Positions 1 to 6,082 of a stretch of 6,992 bases of DNA are shown here, in pieces (the first letter of the stretch is position 1; the number at the start of each line of letters is the position of its first letter). Under the pieces are notes generated by a model. It was not told the origin of the DNA, made no database searches, and saw nothing but the letters and a program-made list of their open reading frames with translations. The DNA comes from UBA2279 sp041595875. GTDB lineage: Bacteria > Actinomycetota > Coriobacteriia > Anaerosomatales > Anaerosomataceae. The translations under genes were made by a program, and so were the position numbers. Location of the stretch: assembly GCA_041595875.1 (NCBI GenBank), contig JBFHJN010000097.1:1-6992 (forward strand). The letters run 5' to 3'.

Positions 1-2
1 AG

Positions 3-176
3 GGCATCGTCGAACAGCACGGCGGGATGCTCACGATCGAGTCGCACGTCGGCCGCGGCACCACCGTCGTCGTCCGCCTGCCGGTCCAGGACCACGACGC
101 GCGTCCGCACGCCCCTCCGCCTCCTCCACCAGGTCGTCCAACGCGTCGAGCTTGTTGGACGGTGAGGCCAACTTGA
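3..176 (+). CDS. Sensor histidine kinase, C-terminal fragment of the ATPase domain (partial, 5' end outside window)
   Basis: The plus-strand frame from base 3 is open at the window edge and stops at 174-176. Its first 28 codons read as the end of a HATPase_c domain: GIVEQHGG, then the ATP-lid pattern ESHVGRGTTVVVRLPV (to about base 86). In two-component kinases this GxGT..xxLP segment is the final strand and G2-like box, after which the protein usually ends within a few dozen variable residues. From about base 87 the frame becomes Pro/Arg-rich, and from about 118 it runs antisense to the SNF2 helicase, so the native C-terminus is probably lost. Of the first 36 codons 34 end in G or C, as expected of a high-GC bacterial chromosome. 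Nothing else in the window is a signalling gene, and the strand is opposite to every neighbour, so this is most likely foreign to the phage segment. The family call is secure; its physical linkage to the rest is doubtful. Confidence 0.8.
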   Translation, partial: GIVEQHGGMLTIESHVGRGTTVVVRLPVQDHDARPHAPPPPPPGRPTRRACWTVRPT

Positions 177-1380
177 CCTCGCCGGCCTCGGTGATGGTGG
201 CGTAGGACGAGGCAAACTGCGAGAGGCGCGTCATGCGCGCCAGCGCCGTGCTGGCGATCAGGATACCTGAGTCGAGCTCGGCCAGCATCTGGTCGGCCAC
301 CTGGTCGTACGCCTTCTGCTGCTTGGTGCTCATGGGCGTGTACCGCACCTGCGGTGGCAGCTTGGCCGGCAGCTGCGGCAGGACGACCTCCTTCAGGCGC
401 CGGATGACGCGTGGCAGCAGGAACTGCTCCAGCTCGGGCTGCGTGTCAGGTCGGAGCCCGACGATGTCCATGCCACCGAAGGCGTTCCACGACAGCTGGC
501 AGTAGCGGTCCACGTAGGCCGTCTTGCGGGGAAAGTCCTCGGGCGCCACGAAGTTCATCACGCTCCAGAGCTCACCGGGGTGGTTGGCGATAGGCGTGCC
601 GGTGGCCGCGAACCGGTACGGCGCCTCGGCAGCGATGGCCTTCAGCGCCCGGGTCTGCTTGGCCGCAGCGTCCTTGGCACGGTGCGCCTCATCGGCCACC
701 ACCGCCTGCCACTCCACCTCGTTGAGCTCCTTGGGCTCCTTCTCCTTGTCGGACAACGCGATGGAACCGTATGGCGCCAGGCGCGAGTGTAGGCGCAGCG
801 CCTCCCAGTTGATGATGACCACCAGGGCCTCCTCGTCAGCCAGCTGCTTGCGGCGCTTGGCCGCCGTGCCGTCGATCACCACCGTCGGGATGGAGGGCGC
901 CCACCTCGCGAACTCACGCTGCCAGGTGTACTTCATGGAGTTGGGACAGACGATGAGCGCCGGTAGCGCGTTGAGCCGGTGGATGGTCCGGATGAGCTGG
1001 ATGGTCTTTCCCGTGCCCATCTCATCGGCCAGTAGCGCGCGTTGCGCGATCTCCAGGAAGCGCACGCCCACGCGCTGAAAGGGATACAGCTCGGGTTCTT
1101 GTTGCAATAGCCCTGGGAACTCCAACTCGTAACGAAGAGATAGAGCAGGGTCCACACGCCTTTCACGTTCTTGCCAGGCCCAGGCGGCCAACGTCTCACC
1201 CACATCCAGGCTGGTACCAAAGACGCCGCGCAGTGTGATGCAGGCACCCCACGAGACGGCGACCTTCCAGGTGCGCTGGTCCTTGTCCCAACGCACGCCG
1301 GGAACCTGCTTGACGCGATCGCGCTCCTGGTACTCGCTGTGGATGACGATCTGGTCGTCAACCAGGTCAATGAACGGCAT
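31..1380 (-). CDS. SNF2-family DEAD/DEAH helicase, truncated after the first RecA-like domain
   Basis: A phage-type SNF2 ATP-dependent DNA translocase, probably used in replication, repair or recombination. ATG 1380 is chosen because AGGAGG lies 5 bases upstream; the frame is open to 1482, but the extra 34 residues have no such support. Residues 10-45 look like the small HARP-like N-terminal domain of such phage helicases (PGVRWDKDQRTWKV). Helicase motifs follow: Q-like LYPFQ 98-102, Walker A DEMGTGKT 119-126, motif Ia IVCPNSM 143-149, Walker B DEAH 230-233, motif III ATGTPIAN 259-266. The linker runs to SNKLDALDDLVEEAEG near residue 423 (about base 112), where the second RecA-like domain should begin. 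Instead the frame turns Arg/Gly/Pro-rich and stops at 31, antisense to a histidine kinase fragment. Motifs IV-VI are absent, so as written the protein should lack helicase activity. It is the last gene of the minus-strand operon. Confidence 0.88.
   Translation of the reverse strand: MPFIDLVDDQIVIHSEYQERDRVKQVPGVRWDKDQRTWKVAVSWGACITLRGVFGTSLDVGETLAAWAWQERERRVDPALSLRYELEFPGLLQQEPELYPFQRVGVRFLEIAQRALLADEMGTGKTIQLIRTIHRLNALPALIVCPNSMKYTWQREFARWAPSIPTVVIDGTAAKRRKQLADEEALVVIINWEALRLHSRLAPYGSIALSDKEKEPKELNEVEWQAVVADEAHRAKDAAAKQTRALKAIAAEAPYRFAATGTPIANHPGELWSVMNFVAPEDFPRKTAYVDRYCQLSWNAFGGMDIVGLRPDTQPELEQFLLPRVIRRLKEVVLPQLPAKLPPQVRYTPMSTKQQKAYDQVADQMLAELDSGILIASTALARMTRLSQFASSYATITEAGEVKLASPSNKLDALDDLVEEAEGRADARRGPGPAGGRRRWCRGRRATRS
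85..120. other. Left chimeric junction (histidine kinase / SNF2 helicase)
   Basis: To the left of this interval the plus strand carries a recognisable histidine kinase C-terminus (LPV ends at base 86). To the right the minus strand carries recognisable SNF2 linker sequence (EEAEG ends near base 112). Both families lose their expected continuation here, so two unrelated sequences are joined. The exact point cannot be fixed by eye. An assembly or amplification chimera is the simplest explanation; a true recombination or integration boundary is possible. Confidence 0.7.
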
Positions 1381-1534
1381 GGCACCCTCCTGTGACGGTG
1401 ATCTGTAGGTAGAAAGGCCCCACCAACTTCTTGTGACGAACAAGTGCCCAGCACGCGCAACCTGTAAAAGACACGGGGGCATAGGTCTGTCCGGCGCGTG
1501 TGAGCACGCGGACTATGCGGTATCGGCGCCTCAT
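1367..1534 (-). CDS. Possible 55-residue small protein of unknown function
   Basis: I do not recognise this protein. It begins at ATG 1534, 8 bases after the resolvase stop codon, and ends with TGA 1367-1369, overlapping the helicase start by 14 bases, so it fills the only sizeable gap in the operon. The product starts MRRRYRIVRVLTR, is basic, and has a plausible soluble core (CWALVRHKKLVGPFYLQITV) with two Cys close together (residues 26 and 28). About 34 of 54 sense codons end in G or C, lower than expected for a strongly biased gene. There is no clear Shine-Dalgarno sequence, so it would depend on coupling to the upstream stop. Alternatively the gap is a non-coding leader for the helicase. 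The fit of the frame to the gap is the main evidence. Confidence 0.4.
   Translation of the reverse strand: MRRRYRIVRVLTRAGQTYAPVSFTGCACWALVRHKKLVGPFYLQITVTGGCHAVH
1386..1391 (-). promoter_or_regulatory. Ribosome binding site of the SNF2 helicase gene
   Basis: The minus strand reads AGGAGG here, 5 bases before ATG 1380. This perfect site decides the start of the helicase in favour of the internal ATG over the longer open frame that begins at 1482. Confidence 0.8.
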
Positions 1535-1541
1535 AGCGTGA

Positions 1542-1991
1542 TCATATCACCAGACGGTGCAGGTCCAACCTGCCCGTCCTTGACATGAACAGCAGCAGGT
1601 GCCGTGCCGCATCATTGCGGTGTCCGCCCTTGGAAGGGAACCGCCAACCCAACCGGTGCAGGCGCTCGTCGGTGGAGAAGCGCTTGGCGTCGGCCGGCGT
1701 CTGGAGCACGAACTCGAAACCGTGGCTGGTAGCCAGGTACCGCGCCACACCGATCCCCTCCGGGGCGGACAGGTTCTGTGACTTCTTAGCAGTGGCGGCG
1801 GTCACGATGTAGCTCTCGCAGATGACCGTCATGGGAAGTCTCCACTCGTGTGCCCAGGCCACGGCCTGGTGAAGCTTCCTCATCATCTCCTGCCACGGCC
1901 CCTGCATCGATGCAAACTCCTCGTCGGGCCACCCGTACTGGGCGTAGCCGGTGACATCCCCAGGATCTATCGCCACCAGAAGCTCACTCAT
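1542..1991 (-). CDS. RuvC-like Holliday junction resolvase (RNase H fold)
   Basis: Predicted metal-dependent endonuclease that would cut branched DNA such as Holliday junctions formed during phage replication, recombination or packaging. ATG 1991 gives 149 residues and is chosen because GGGGTGA lies 5 bases upstream; a GTG at 2000 would overlap that site. The RNase H-fold acidic residues are visible: Asp9 in AIDPGDVTGYA (first strand), Glu59 in TVICESYIV, and His124/Asp127 in the late helix KGGHRNDAARHLL. At 149 residues it is slightly shorter than bacterial RuvC (about 170), as is common for phage versions. The gene overlaps the end of the polymerase by 8 bases, implying translational coupling. 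A different nuclease role within the RuvC/RNase H superfamily cannot be excluded. Confidence 0.8.
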   Translation of the reverse strand: MSELLVAIDPGDVTGYAQYGWPDEEFASMQGPWQEMMRKLHQAVAWAHEWRLPMTVICESYIVTAATAKKSQNLSAPEGIGVARYLATSHGFEFVLQTPADAKRFSTDERLHRLGWRFPSKGGHRNDAARHLLLFMSRTGRLDLHRLVI

Positions 1992-3717
1992 ACTTGTCAC
2001 CCCAGTTTTCCACGATATCCACGCCTACCGTCAGCGGCACCGAGAAGGCCTCGCGCTCCTCCATCAGGTCCGGCAAGGCGCGTGCCACCTCCTCCGCCAG
2101 GTCGCGCGGCACATCGAAGGCCACCTCATCGTGGATCGGTACCGTCATGTACTCGGACATGCCCGCGTTGGCAAGCTCAATGAGGTGCCGCTTCAGCACG
2201 TCGGCTGCCTGACCCTGAATGATGTAGTTGACCAGCGTGTACGCCTTGGAGGCGTACGCCACCTGGCGCCGACCGACGTACGGCGTGCGGTACGAGATCA
2301 GGCCATCCTCGTTGGCACGCTGGTTGGTGGCGGTCGTGATGAAGTTCTTGATATTTGGAAACTCGGCGTCGAACAGGTCCATGAACTCCTTGGCCTCGTG
2401 GAGTGGTAGACCTACCGTGTTGGCGAAGGTCTCGAGGCCGGCGACGTAGATCTTGGCGAAGTTGCCCTGCTTGGCGATGCGACGCTGCTCAATGGTGGGC
2501 TCGTCCACCCTGAACACCTGCCGCGCCGTGTAGGTGTGCCCGTCCCAGTTACCCGCGTTGATGGCCTCAACCATGTGGGTCTCACCGGCCTGATCAGCCA
2601 TGATCCGCAGCTCGATCTGGTCGTAGTCAGCCAGGATCAGGACGTTGCCATCGGATGGGATGAGACCGCGCCGCACCTCCTTGGAGCGTGGCACGTTCTG
2701 CAGGTTGGGTCGCTCGGACGACATGCGCGCCGTGATGGCGCCAAGGAGGTTGAAGATGGGATGCAGCACGCCACCATCCTCAAACTCCAACCAGGAACCG
2801 AAGTAGGTGGTGCGCTTCTTGTTGGCCTCGCGCCAATTGAGCACGAAGGGCGCCATGGGGTGGTTCATGGCCCCCAGCACCTCCTTGTCGACCGCCACCC
2901 TTCCCTTGGCGGTTCGCTTGGTGAACTGTACACCCTCACGACGAAACCACTCGATCAGCTTGGCGTCGCGGCTAAGCGAGAAGTCCACCCCGAAGTGCTC
3001 CTTGACCGCCTGCTGTACCTCCTGCTCGTAGGCTAGCAGGGTTTGTACGCGCTCGCGCGCGTACTCCAGGTCGACCCGGATACCGCGACGCTCCATGTCG
3101 GCGATCACCTGCGCCGCGCCCAGGTCCACGTCGTAGACGCGCCGGTCGTCCTCTGTCAGCTTCGGGTACAGCACCTCGGCCAGGCGCGCCGTCAGCACGG
3201 GATCGAGCGCCGCGTACTCCCAGTACGGGGCAAACTCGATGGGCACCGTGCGCCACGTGTAGCCACGCTCGGGATTGGAGACCAGCACCTTCTTCAGGCG
3301 TTCCTCGCCCACCAGGGCGCGCGGGTCGACCCACCGCTCGGAGGCCGGCTTGAGGCCCTTGGGCTTGTGCGGCTCCAGCAGGTGGCACATGAACATGGTG
3401 TCGTGCACGCGATGACGACCTACACGCACCCCGTTGGTCTCCAAGAAGTGCAGGTCGAACTTGGCGTTGTGAAACACCACGCGTCCGGCCCAGCGGTCGA
3501 AGACGTCCTGCACGGCCCCGCCAAACCGGTCCCAGGGGATGACCCACCCCGCCTCTGGTCCACCGAACTGCACGACGCGCAGCGGTTCACGCCACCAATC
3601 GAGGCCGCCGGTCTCGGTATCGCAGCCGAGCCACTCGCCGCGGTAGTTGGTCAACCACTGCCAAAACTCGATGAGCTCCTCGGTGGTCTCCACCAGCGTG
3701 AGCCTAGCGTCGATCAT
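1984..3717 (-). CDS. Family A DNA polymerase with 3'-5' proofreading exonuclease (phage PolA)
   Basis: Replicative or repair polymerase of the Pol I family, 577 residues, without a 5' nuclease domain, as in T7-like and many actinophage enzymes. Exonuclease residues: Exo I Asp33/Glu35 (CDTETGG), Exo II HNAKFD with Asn84 and Asp88, Exo III Tyr168 and Asp172 (YAALD). Polymerase residues: ARMSSERPNLQNVP 330-343, motif A DYDQIELR 364-371 (catalytic Asp364), motif B RRIAKQGNFAKIY 412-424 (Arg413, Lys416, Phe420, Tyr424), GRRQV 482-486, motif C PIHDE 527-531 (catalytic Asp530). Phe at 420 is the residue that usually favours dNTPs over ddNTPs. One oddity is Val425 right after the motif B Tyr, where Pol I enzymes nearly always have Gly. 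ATG 3717 is preceded by AGGTGG and overlaps the deaminase end by 14 bases; the stop overlaps the resolvase start by 8. Confidence 0.95.
   Translation of the reverse strand: MIDARLTLVETTEELIEFWQWLTNYRGEWLGCDTETGGLDWWREPLRVVQFGGPEAGWVIPWDRFGGAVQDVFDRWAGRVVFHNAKFDLHFLETNGVRVGRHRVHDTMFMCHLLEPHKPKGLKPASERWVDPRALVGEERLKKVLVSNPERGYTWRTVPIEFAPYWEYAALDPVLTARLAEVLYPKLTEDDRRVYDVDLGAAQVIADMERRGIRVDLEYARERVQTLLAYEQEVQQAVKEHFGVDFSLSRDAKLIEWFRREGVQFTKRTAKGRVAVDKEVLGAMNHPMAPFVLNWREANKKRTTYFGSWLEFEDGGVLHPIFNLLGAITARMSSERPNLQNVPRSKEVRRGLIPSDGNVLILADYDQIELRIMADQAGETHMVEAINAGNWDGHTYTARQVFRVDEPTIEQRRIAKQGNFAKIYVAGLETFANTVGLPLHEAKEFMDLFDAEFPNIKNFITTATNQRANEDGLISYRTPYVGRRQVAYASKAYTLVNYIIQGQAADVLKRHLIELANAGMSEYMTVPIHDEVAFDVPRDLAEEVARALPDLMEEREAFSVPLTVGVDIVENWGDKYE
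1997..2003 (-). promoter_or_regulatory. Ribosome binding site of the RuvC-like gene
   Basis: The minus strand reads GGGGTGA, 5 bases before ATG 1991 and inside the last codons of the polymerase gene. It supports the ATG over the GTG at 2000, which would itself fall within this site. Confidence 0.6.
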
Positions 3718-4201
3718 CGACCACCTGCACGGTCAGCCTTGACTCCAAGAGGAACTTGATCGTGCGGTCTGGATCACGGTGCGCGTCGTCGCTGCCCACC
3801 ACCGCGATGACCACGTGGTGCAGCCCCGAGTTGGCGATCAGCTTGGCGCACGCAAAGCAGGGCACGCTCGTCACGTAGATGGTGCCGCGCTCACGATCAC
3901 GTCGATCGCAAAACAGGAGCGCGTTGGCCTCCGCGTGGATGGCCACGCAGTTGTCGTAGTCGATGTGGCGCTCACCACCGGCACGTGGACAGAACACTCC
4001 CTTGGTGGTCATGGCAGCGCAGCTGCTGTCGAAGTTGTACGACCGGTAGTCGGCAGGCGGGCCGTTGTACCCCGTGGCCACCACGCGCTGCTGCTCGTTG
4101 ACGATCACGGCGCCAACCTGCGTGCGGACACACCGCGATCGCCGCGCCATGGCCCACGCGATGTCCAGCCACACCTCCTCCCAGGTGGCACGTGCGGTCA
4201 T
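3704..4201 (-). CDS. dCMP deaminase (zinc-dependent cytidine/deoxycytidylate deaminase family)
   Basis: Converts dCMP to dUMP, the precursor for thymidylate, in the cytoplasm. The 165-residue protein shows the family marks in order: RTQVGAVIVN 26-35, TGYNGPP 43-49, the zinc and proton-shuttle motif HAEANA with His89 and Glu91, and the zinc Cys pair PCFAC with Cys115 and Cys118. Extra Cys residues at 61, 71 and 85 between these blocks could hold a second zinc, as in phage dCMP deaminases, but that is inference. ATG 4201 is preferred because it forms a 4-base ATGA overlap with the stop of the upstream hydroxymethylase/synthase gene; an in-frame GTG at 4213 would add four residues. It sits between the TS-family enzyme and the polymerase, the usual place for nucleotide supply genes. 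If the TS-family enzyme uses dCMP, the two enzymes share a substrate. Confidence 0.92.
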   Translation of the reverse strand: MTARATWEEVWLDIAWAMARRSRCVRTQVGAVIVNEQQRVVATGYNGPPADYRSYNFDSSCAAMTTKGVFCPRAGGERHIDYDNCVAIHAEANALLFCDRRDRERGTIYVTSVPCFACAKLIANSGLHHVVIAVVGSDDAHRDPDRTIKFLLESRLTVQVVDDRR

Positions 4202-5025
4202 GGACGCCGCCACACACGCGTGCTGAACCAGGCCTCCTGGCTGTTGGGCGCTGGATCAGGTTCAGGGTTCCACAGCAGCTCACGCGCGCGTAGCATGGTG
4301 TCGTAGGCCGCGGCCTGCGCGTAGAAGCCGTTGGGGTAGTCCTCCAGCGGTCCACCACGTGGCTCCGCCTCCACCACACGCTCCAGGCCCTCGAAGTCAC
4401 GTTCGTAGAGGTGCAGGCTGGTGGCGTGGTGCGTGTAGGGACCGGCCCTCATCCCAAGCTGACGCGCGATGGTCAGCTGCAGCTGCGTGAACTGGAACAT
4501 GTCGTAGGCCAGACCCCACCAGACGTCGTTGGAGCGCATGAAGGTGTGCGCGTGAAGCTGACCCTGTCGGTAGAGGTACTGCAGGAACACGGTGCATGGG
4601 AGGTCGCGCGTGGACTCGAACTGGTCGGCCGGCCGCCAGATCAGTGCCACGGCCTGCCGGGTGTGCGGGTCCTGTTCCAACCGTCGCACCACGTGTGGCC
4701 AGTTGGTCAGCCGCGGCCCGTAGGCCCCATAGAAGTCGTTCAGACCCTCGTCCAGGAACTGCGCCAGGTTGGGGTTGATGGTCGTGGCGCGCAGCACGTT
4801 GGAGGACGCGGCCACCAGCTGCAGCGCCTCGATGGCCGCGAAGTCGACGTTGATCCGTCGATCGATCCCCGTGGGTAGCGCGTCTTTCGGGTCCAAGAGC
4901 GTGAGGTGCGCGTTCATCACCTCGCGCGTATCCTGACCGCGTGGACTCGACCGCGCGCCCTGTGTCCATACCTCACGTATCACCTGCTGGTAGCCCTCAC
5001 GCAGGTTTTCAAGCACCAGCTCCAT
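4198..5025 (-). CDS. Thymidylate synthase superfamily enzyme, probable dCMP hydroxymethylase
   Basis: A folate-dependent pyrimidine-5 C1 transferase of 275 residues. By-eye alignment to E. coli ThyA gives Glu66 (IEALQL) for Glu58, Arg123 (DPHTRQ) for Arg126, nucleophile Cys144 (LPC) for Cys146, RSND 164-167 for RSCD, and His205/Tyr207 (SLHLY) for His207/Tyr209. The key change is GLAYDM 171-176: Asp175 replaces the Asn177 that recognises uracil. In T4 gp42 the equivalent Asp179 selects dCMP, so a deoxycytidylate hydroxymethylase is more likely than a thymidylate synthase. The His after the nucleophile is Thr145, and the N-terminal RTGT loop is replaced by SPRGQDTRE 27-35, as in divergent phage members. 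ATG 5025 follows GGGGAGG by 6 bases and shares one base with the upstream stop (TGATG). Thymidylate synthase or another hydroxymethylase (dUMP, CMP) remains possible. Confidence 0.8.
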   Translation of the reverse strand: MELVLENLREGYQQVIREVWTQGARSSPRGQDTREVMNAHLTLLDPKDALPTGIDRRINVDFAAIEALQLVAASSNVLRATTINPNLAQFLDEGLNDFYGAYGPRLTNWPHVVRRLEQDPHTRQAVALIWRPADQFESTRDLPCTVFLQYLYRQGQLHAHTFMRSNDVWWGLAYDMFQFTQLQLTIARQLGMRAGPYTHHATSLHLYERDFEGLERVVEAEPRGGPLEDYPNGFYAQAAAYDTMLRARELLWNPEPDPAPNSQEAWFSTRVWRRP

Positions 5026-6017
5026 CAGCTACCTCCCCGCCACAGCGTTCGAAAGTCGTTACCGTTGAGCGCCGCCACGGCAAGGGCCCAGGCGTACTCG
5101 CGCTTGGTCTGGTGGTGAAAGCGGCGCACGTACTGTGGGTGTGGTACGACACCGTGTGATACCCCCGCATCACTCAGCACCTCGCTGGCCGCGTTACCCA
5201 GCGCCACCACGCGCGGCTGGCCGGCCAACCGGTACAGGCGCAGCAGGTTCTGCGGGTGGCCGTCGCGGTCAAGGGCGTTCACCAGCAGGGTGCGGGCCAG
5301 GTCGGTCCGTCCCCAGATCATCAGCAGCGCCTCCAGCAGGTACCGCCCGCTGCTTCCCGACTCTGGCGCGAACGGGAGGTTTGTCCAGGGGGTGTTCACC
5401 TGCTCGCCTACCAGCAGCACGTTGGGCGCGTAGGGTTCGCCCACGACGTTGAACTCGGCCAGCAGCGCGGCGCGCGTAGCCAGGTCCTGCGCGTGGGGTG
5501 CGACGGCGTCGGCATCCAGGATGGCACGCCGATCGATGTCGTGCAGCGCCACGTCCAGTAGCGTGGTCCGGTACACGTCCTGGAACAGCAGCAGGCACCG
5601 CTCCACGTCCTCGTGTTGCAGGTACGAGGGCACGCCGCCCTTGCCAGCCGCGGCCAGGACGTTCGTCCGCTCGATCCGCTGCTCGATCTTGTCAACCATG
5701 CCGTAGGTGCCGACACAGAAGGCGCCAGCCGCCAGGAGCACCAGGTCGATCCACAGCCGCTCCACGTCTCCTAGCGGGGTGCGTCCCTCAGGGTAGAGCT
5801 GCGGGTACACCACCTGTCCCAGGTGCCAGCGGTCGATGACCCCGCGCGGCAGGCCGTGTCGTATCTCGCCGATACCCCACAGGCCCTCGCCGTACTCCTC
5901 CAGTGGAGGCAGGGTAGGTGGGCCGCGGTGCACATAGGGCAGGCCATAGGCCTTGCTGATCTCCTTGGCCAGTGTGGTCTTGTCGGTCTCATCCGGCCCC
6001 TCGATGAGGATGAGCAC
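5025..6017 (-). CDS. P-loop nucleotide kinase fused to a uracil-DNA-glycosylase-like domain
   Basis: A two-domain protein of 330 residues. Residues 1-185 resemble thymidylate kinase-like phage kinases: LILIEGPDETDKTTLA 2-17 sits at the P-loop, VIDRWHLGQVVYP 60-72 resembles the substrate-binding DR segment, and IERTN 115-119 may belong to the lid. The Walker A is unusual: GPDETDKT carries Asp12 where GxxxxGK[ST] requires Gly. Residues 198-300 match the UDG superfamily layout: VLLVGEQVN 200-208, PFAPESGSSGRYLLEAL 215-231, TLLVNALD 243-250, RVVALGNAA 269-277, and PHPQY 292-296 as the late His motif. I do not know the substrate. A deoxynucleotide monophosphate kinase acting on a modified nucleotide, with a base-recognition or excision module, is inference from the adjacent hydroxymethylase. 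GTG 6017 follows AAGGAG by 7 bases. A kinase of bases within DNA is an alternative. Confidence 0.72.
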   Translation of the reverse strand: MLILIEGPDETDKTTLAKEISKAYGLPYVHRGPPTLPPLEEYGEGLWGIGEIRHGLPRGVIDRWHLGQVVYPQLYPEGRTPLGDVERLWIDLVLLAAGAFCVGTYGMVDKIEQRIERTNVLAAAGKGGVPSYLQHEDVERCLLLFQDVYRTTLLDVALHDIDRRAILDADAVAPHAQDLATRAALLAEFNVVGEPYAPNVLLVGEQVNTPWTNLPFAPESGSSGRYLLEALLMIWGRTDLARTLLVNALDRDGHPQNLLRLYRLAGQPRVVALGNAASEVLSDAGVSHGVVPHPQYVRRFHHQTKREYAWALAVAALNGNDFRTLWRGGS

Positions 6018-6024
6018 GTACCAT

Positions 6025-6030
6025 CTCCTT
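6025..6030 (-). promoter_or_regulatory. Ribosome binding site that fixes the GTG start of the kinase-UDG gene
   Basis: The minus strand reads AAGGAG, 7 bases before GTG 6017. The nearby ATG at 6022-6024 lies too close to this site and in another frame, so the GTG is the start. This is the first strong site after the intergenic region, so the nucleotide and replication genes may begin a new transcription or translation unit here. Confidence 0.75.
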
Positions 6031-6032
6031 CG

Positions 6033-6059
6033 TGTGGTATGTGAAAATAACCTACCACA
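6033..6059. promoter_or_regulatory. Inverted repeat between structural and replication genes (operator or hairpin candidate)
   Basis: TGTGGTA at 6033-6039 is matched by its exact reverse complement TACCACA at 6053-6059, separated by 13 AT-rich bases (TGTGAAAATAACC). It occupies most of the only true non-coding gap of the window and lies just upstream of the kinase ribosome binding site. It could bind a repressor dimer, or form a 7-bp hairpin in the leader. There is no U-run after it on either strand, so it does not look like an intrinsic terminator. A weak minus-strand promoter (TTGATG at 6063-6058) overlaps it, but no good -10 box is visible. Confidence 0.45.
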
Positions 6060-6082
6060 TCAAGGGTGGTGAGGTGTTCACG

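Noticed and set aside
1381..1482. N-terminal extension of the SNF2 helicase to 1482
   Set aside because: AGGAGG sits 5 bases before ATG 1380, while the added 34 residues have no domain character.
1538..1550. Inverted repeat GTGAT-CAT-ATCAC at the resolvase stop codon
   Set aside because: Only 5-bp arms, mostly within codons, with no U-run or promoter nearby; too weak to call an operator or terminator.
1992..2000. GTG 2000 as start of the RuvC-like gene
   Set aside because: It would fall inside the Shine-Dalgarno sequence that serves ATG 1991, and the fold begins at once after the ATG.
3043..3759. A 238-codon open frame on the plus strand opposite the polymerase gene
   Set aside because: It is antisense to the exonuclease and linker part of PolA, whose motifs are unmistakable; the frame is a by-product of high GC and shows no domain pattern.
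4202..4213. GTG 4213 as start of dCMP deaminase
   Set aside because: ATG 4201 forms the typical ATGA overlap with the upstream stop; the four extra residues add nothing recognisable. Not fully excluded.
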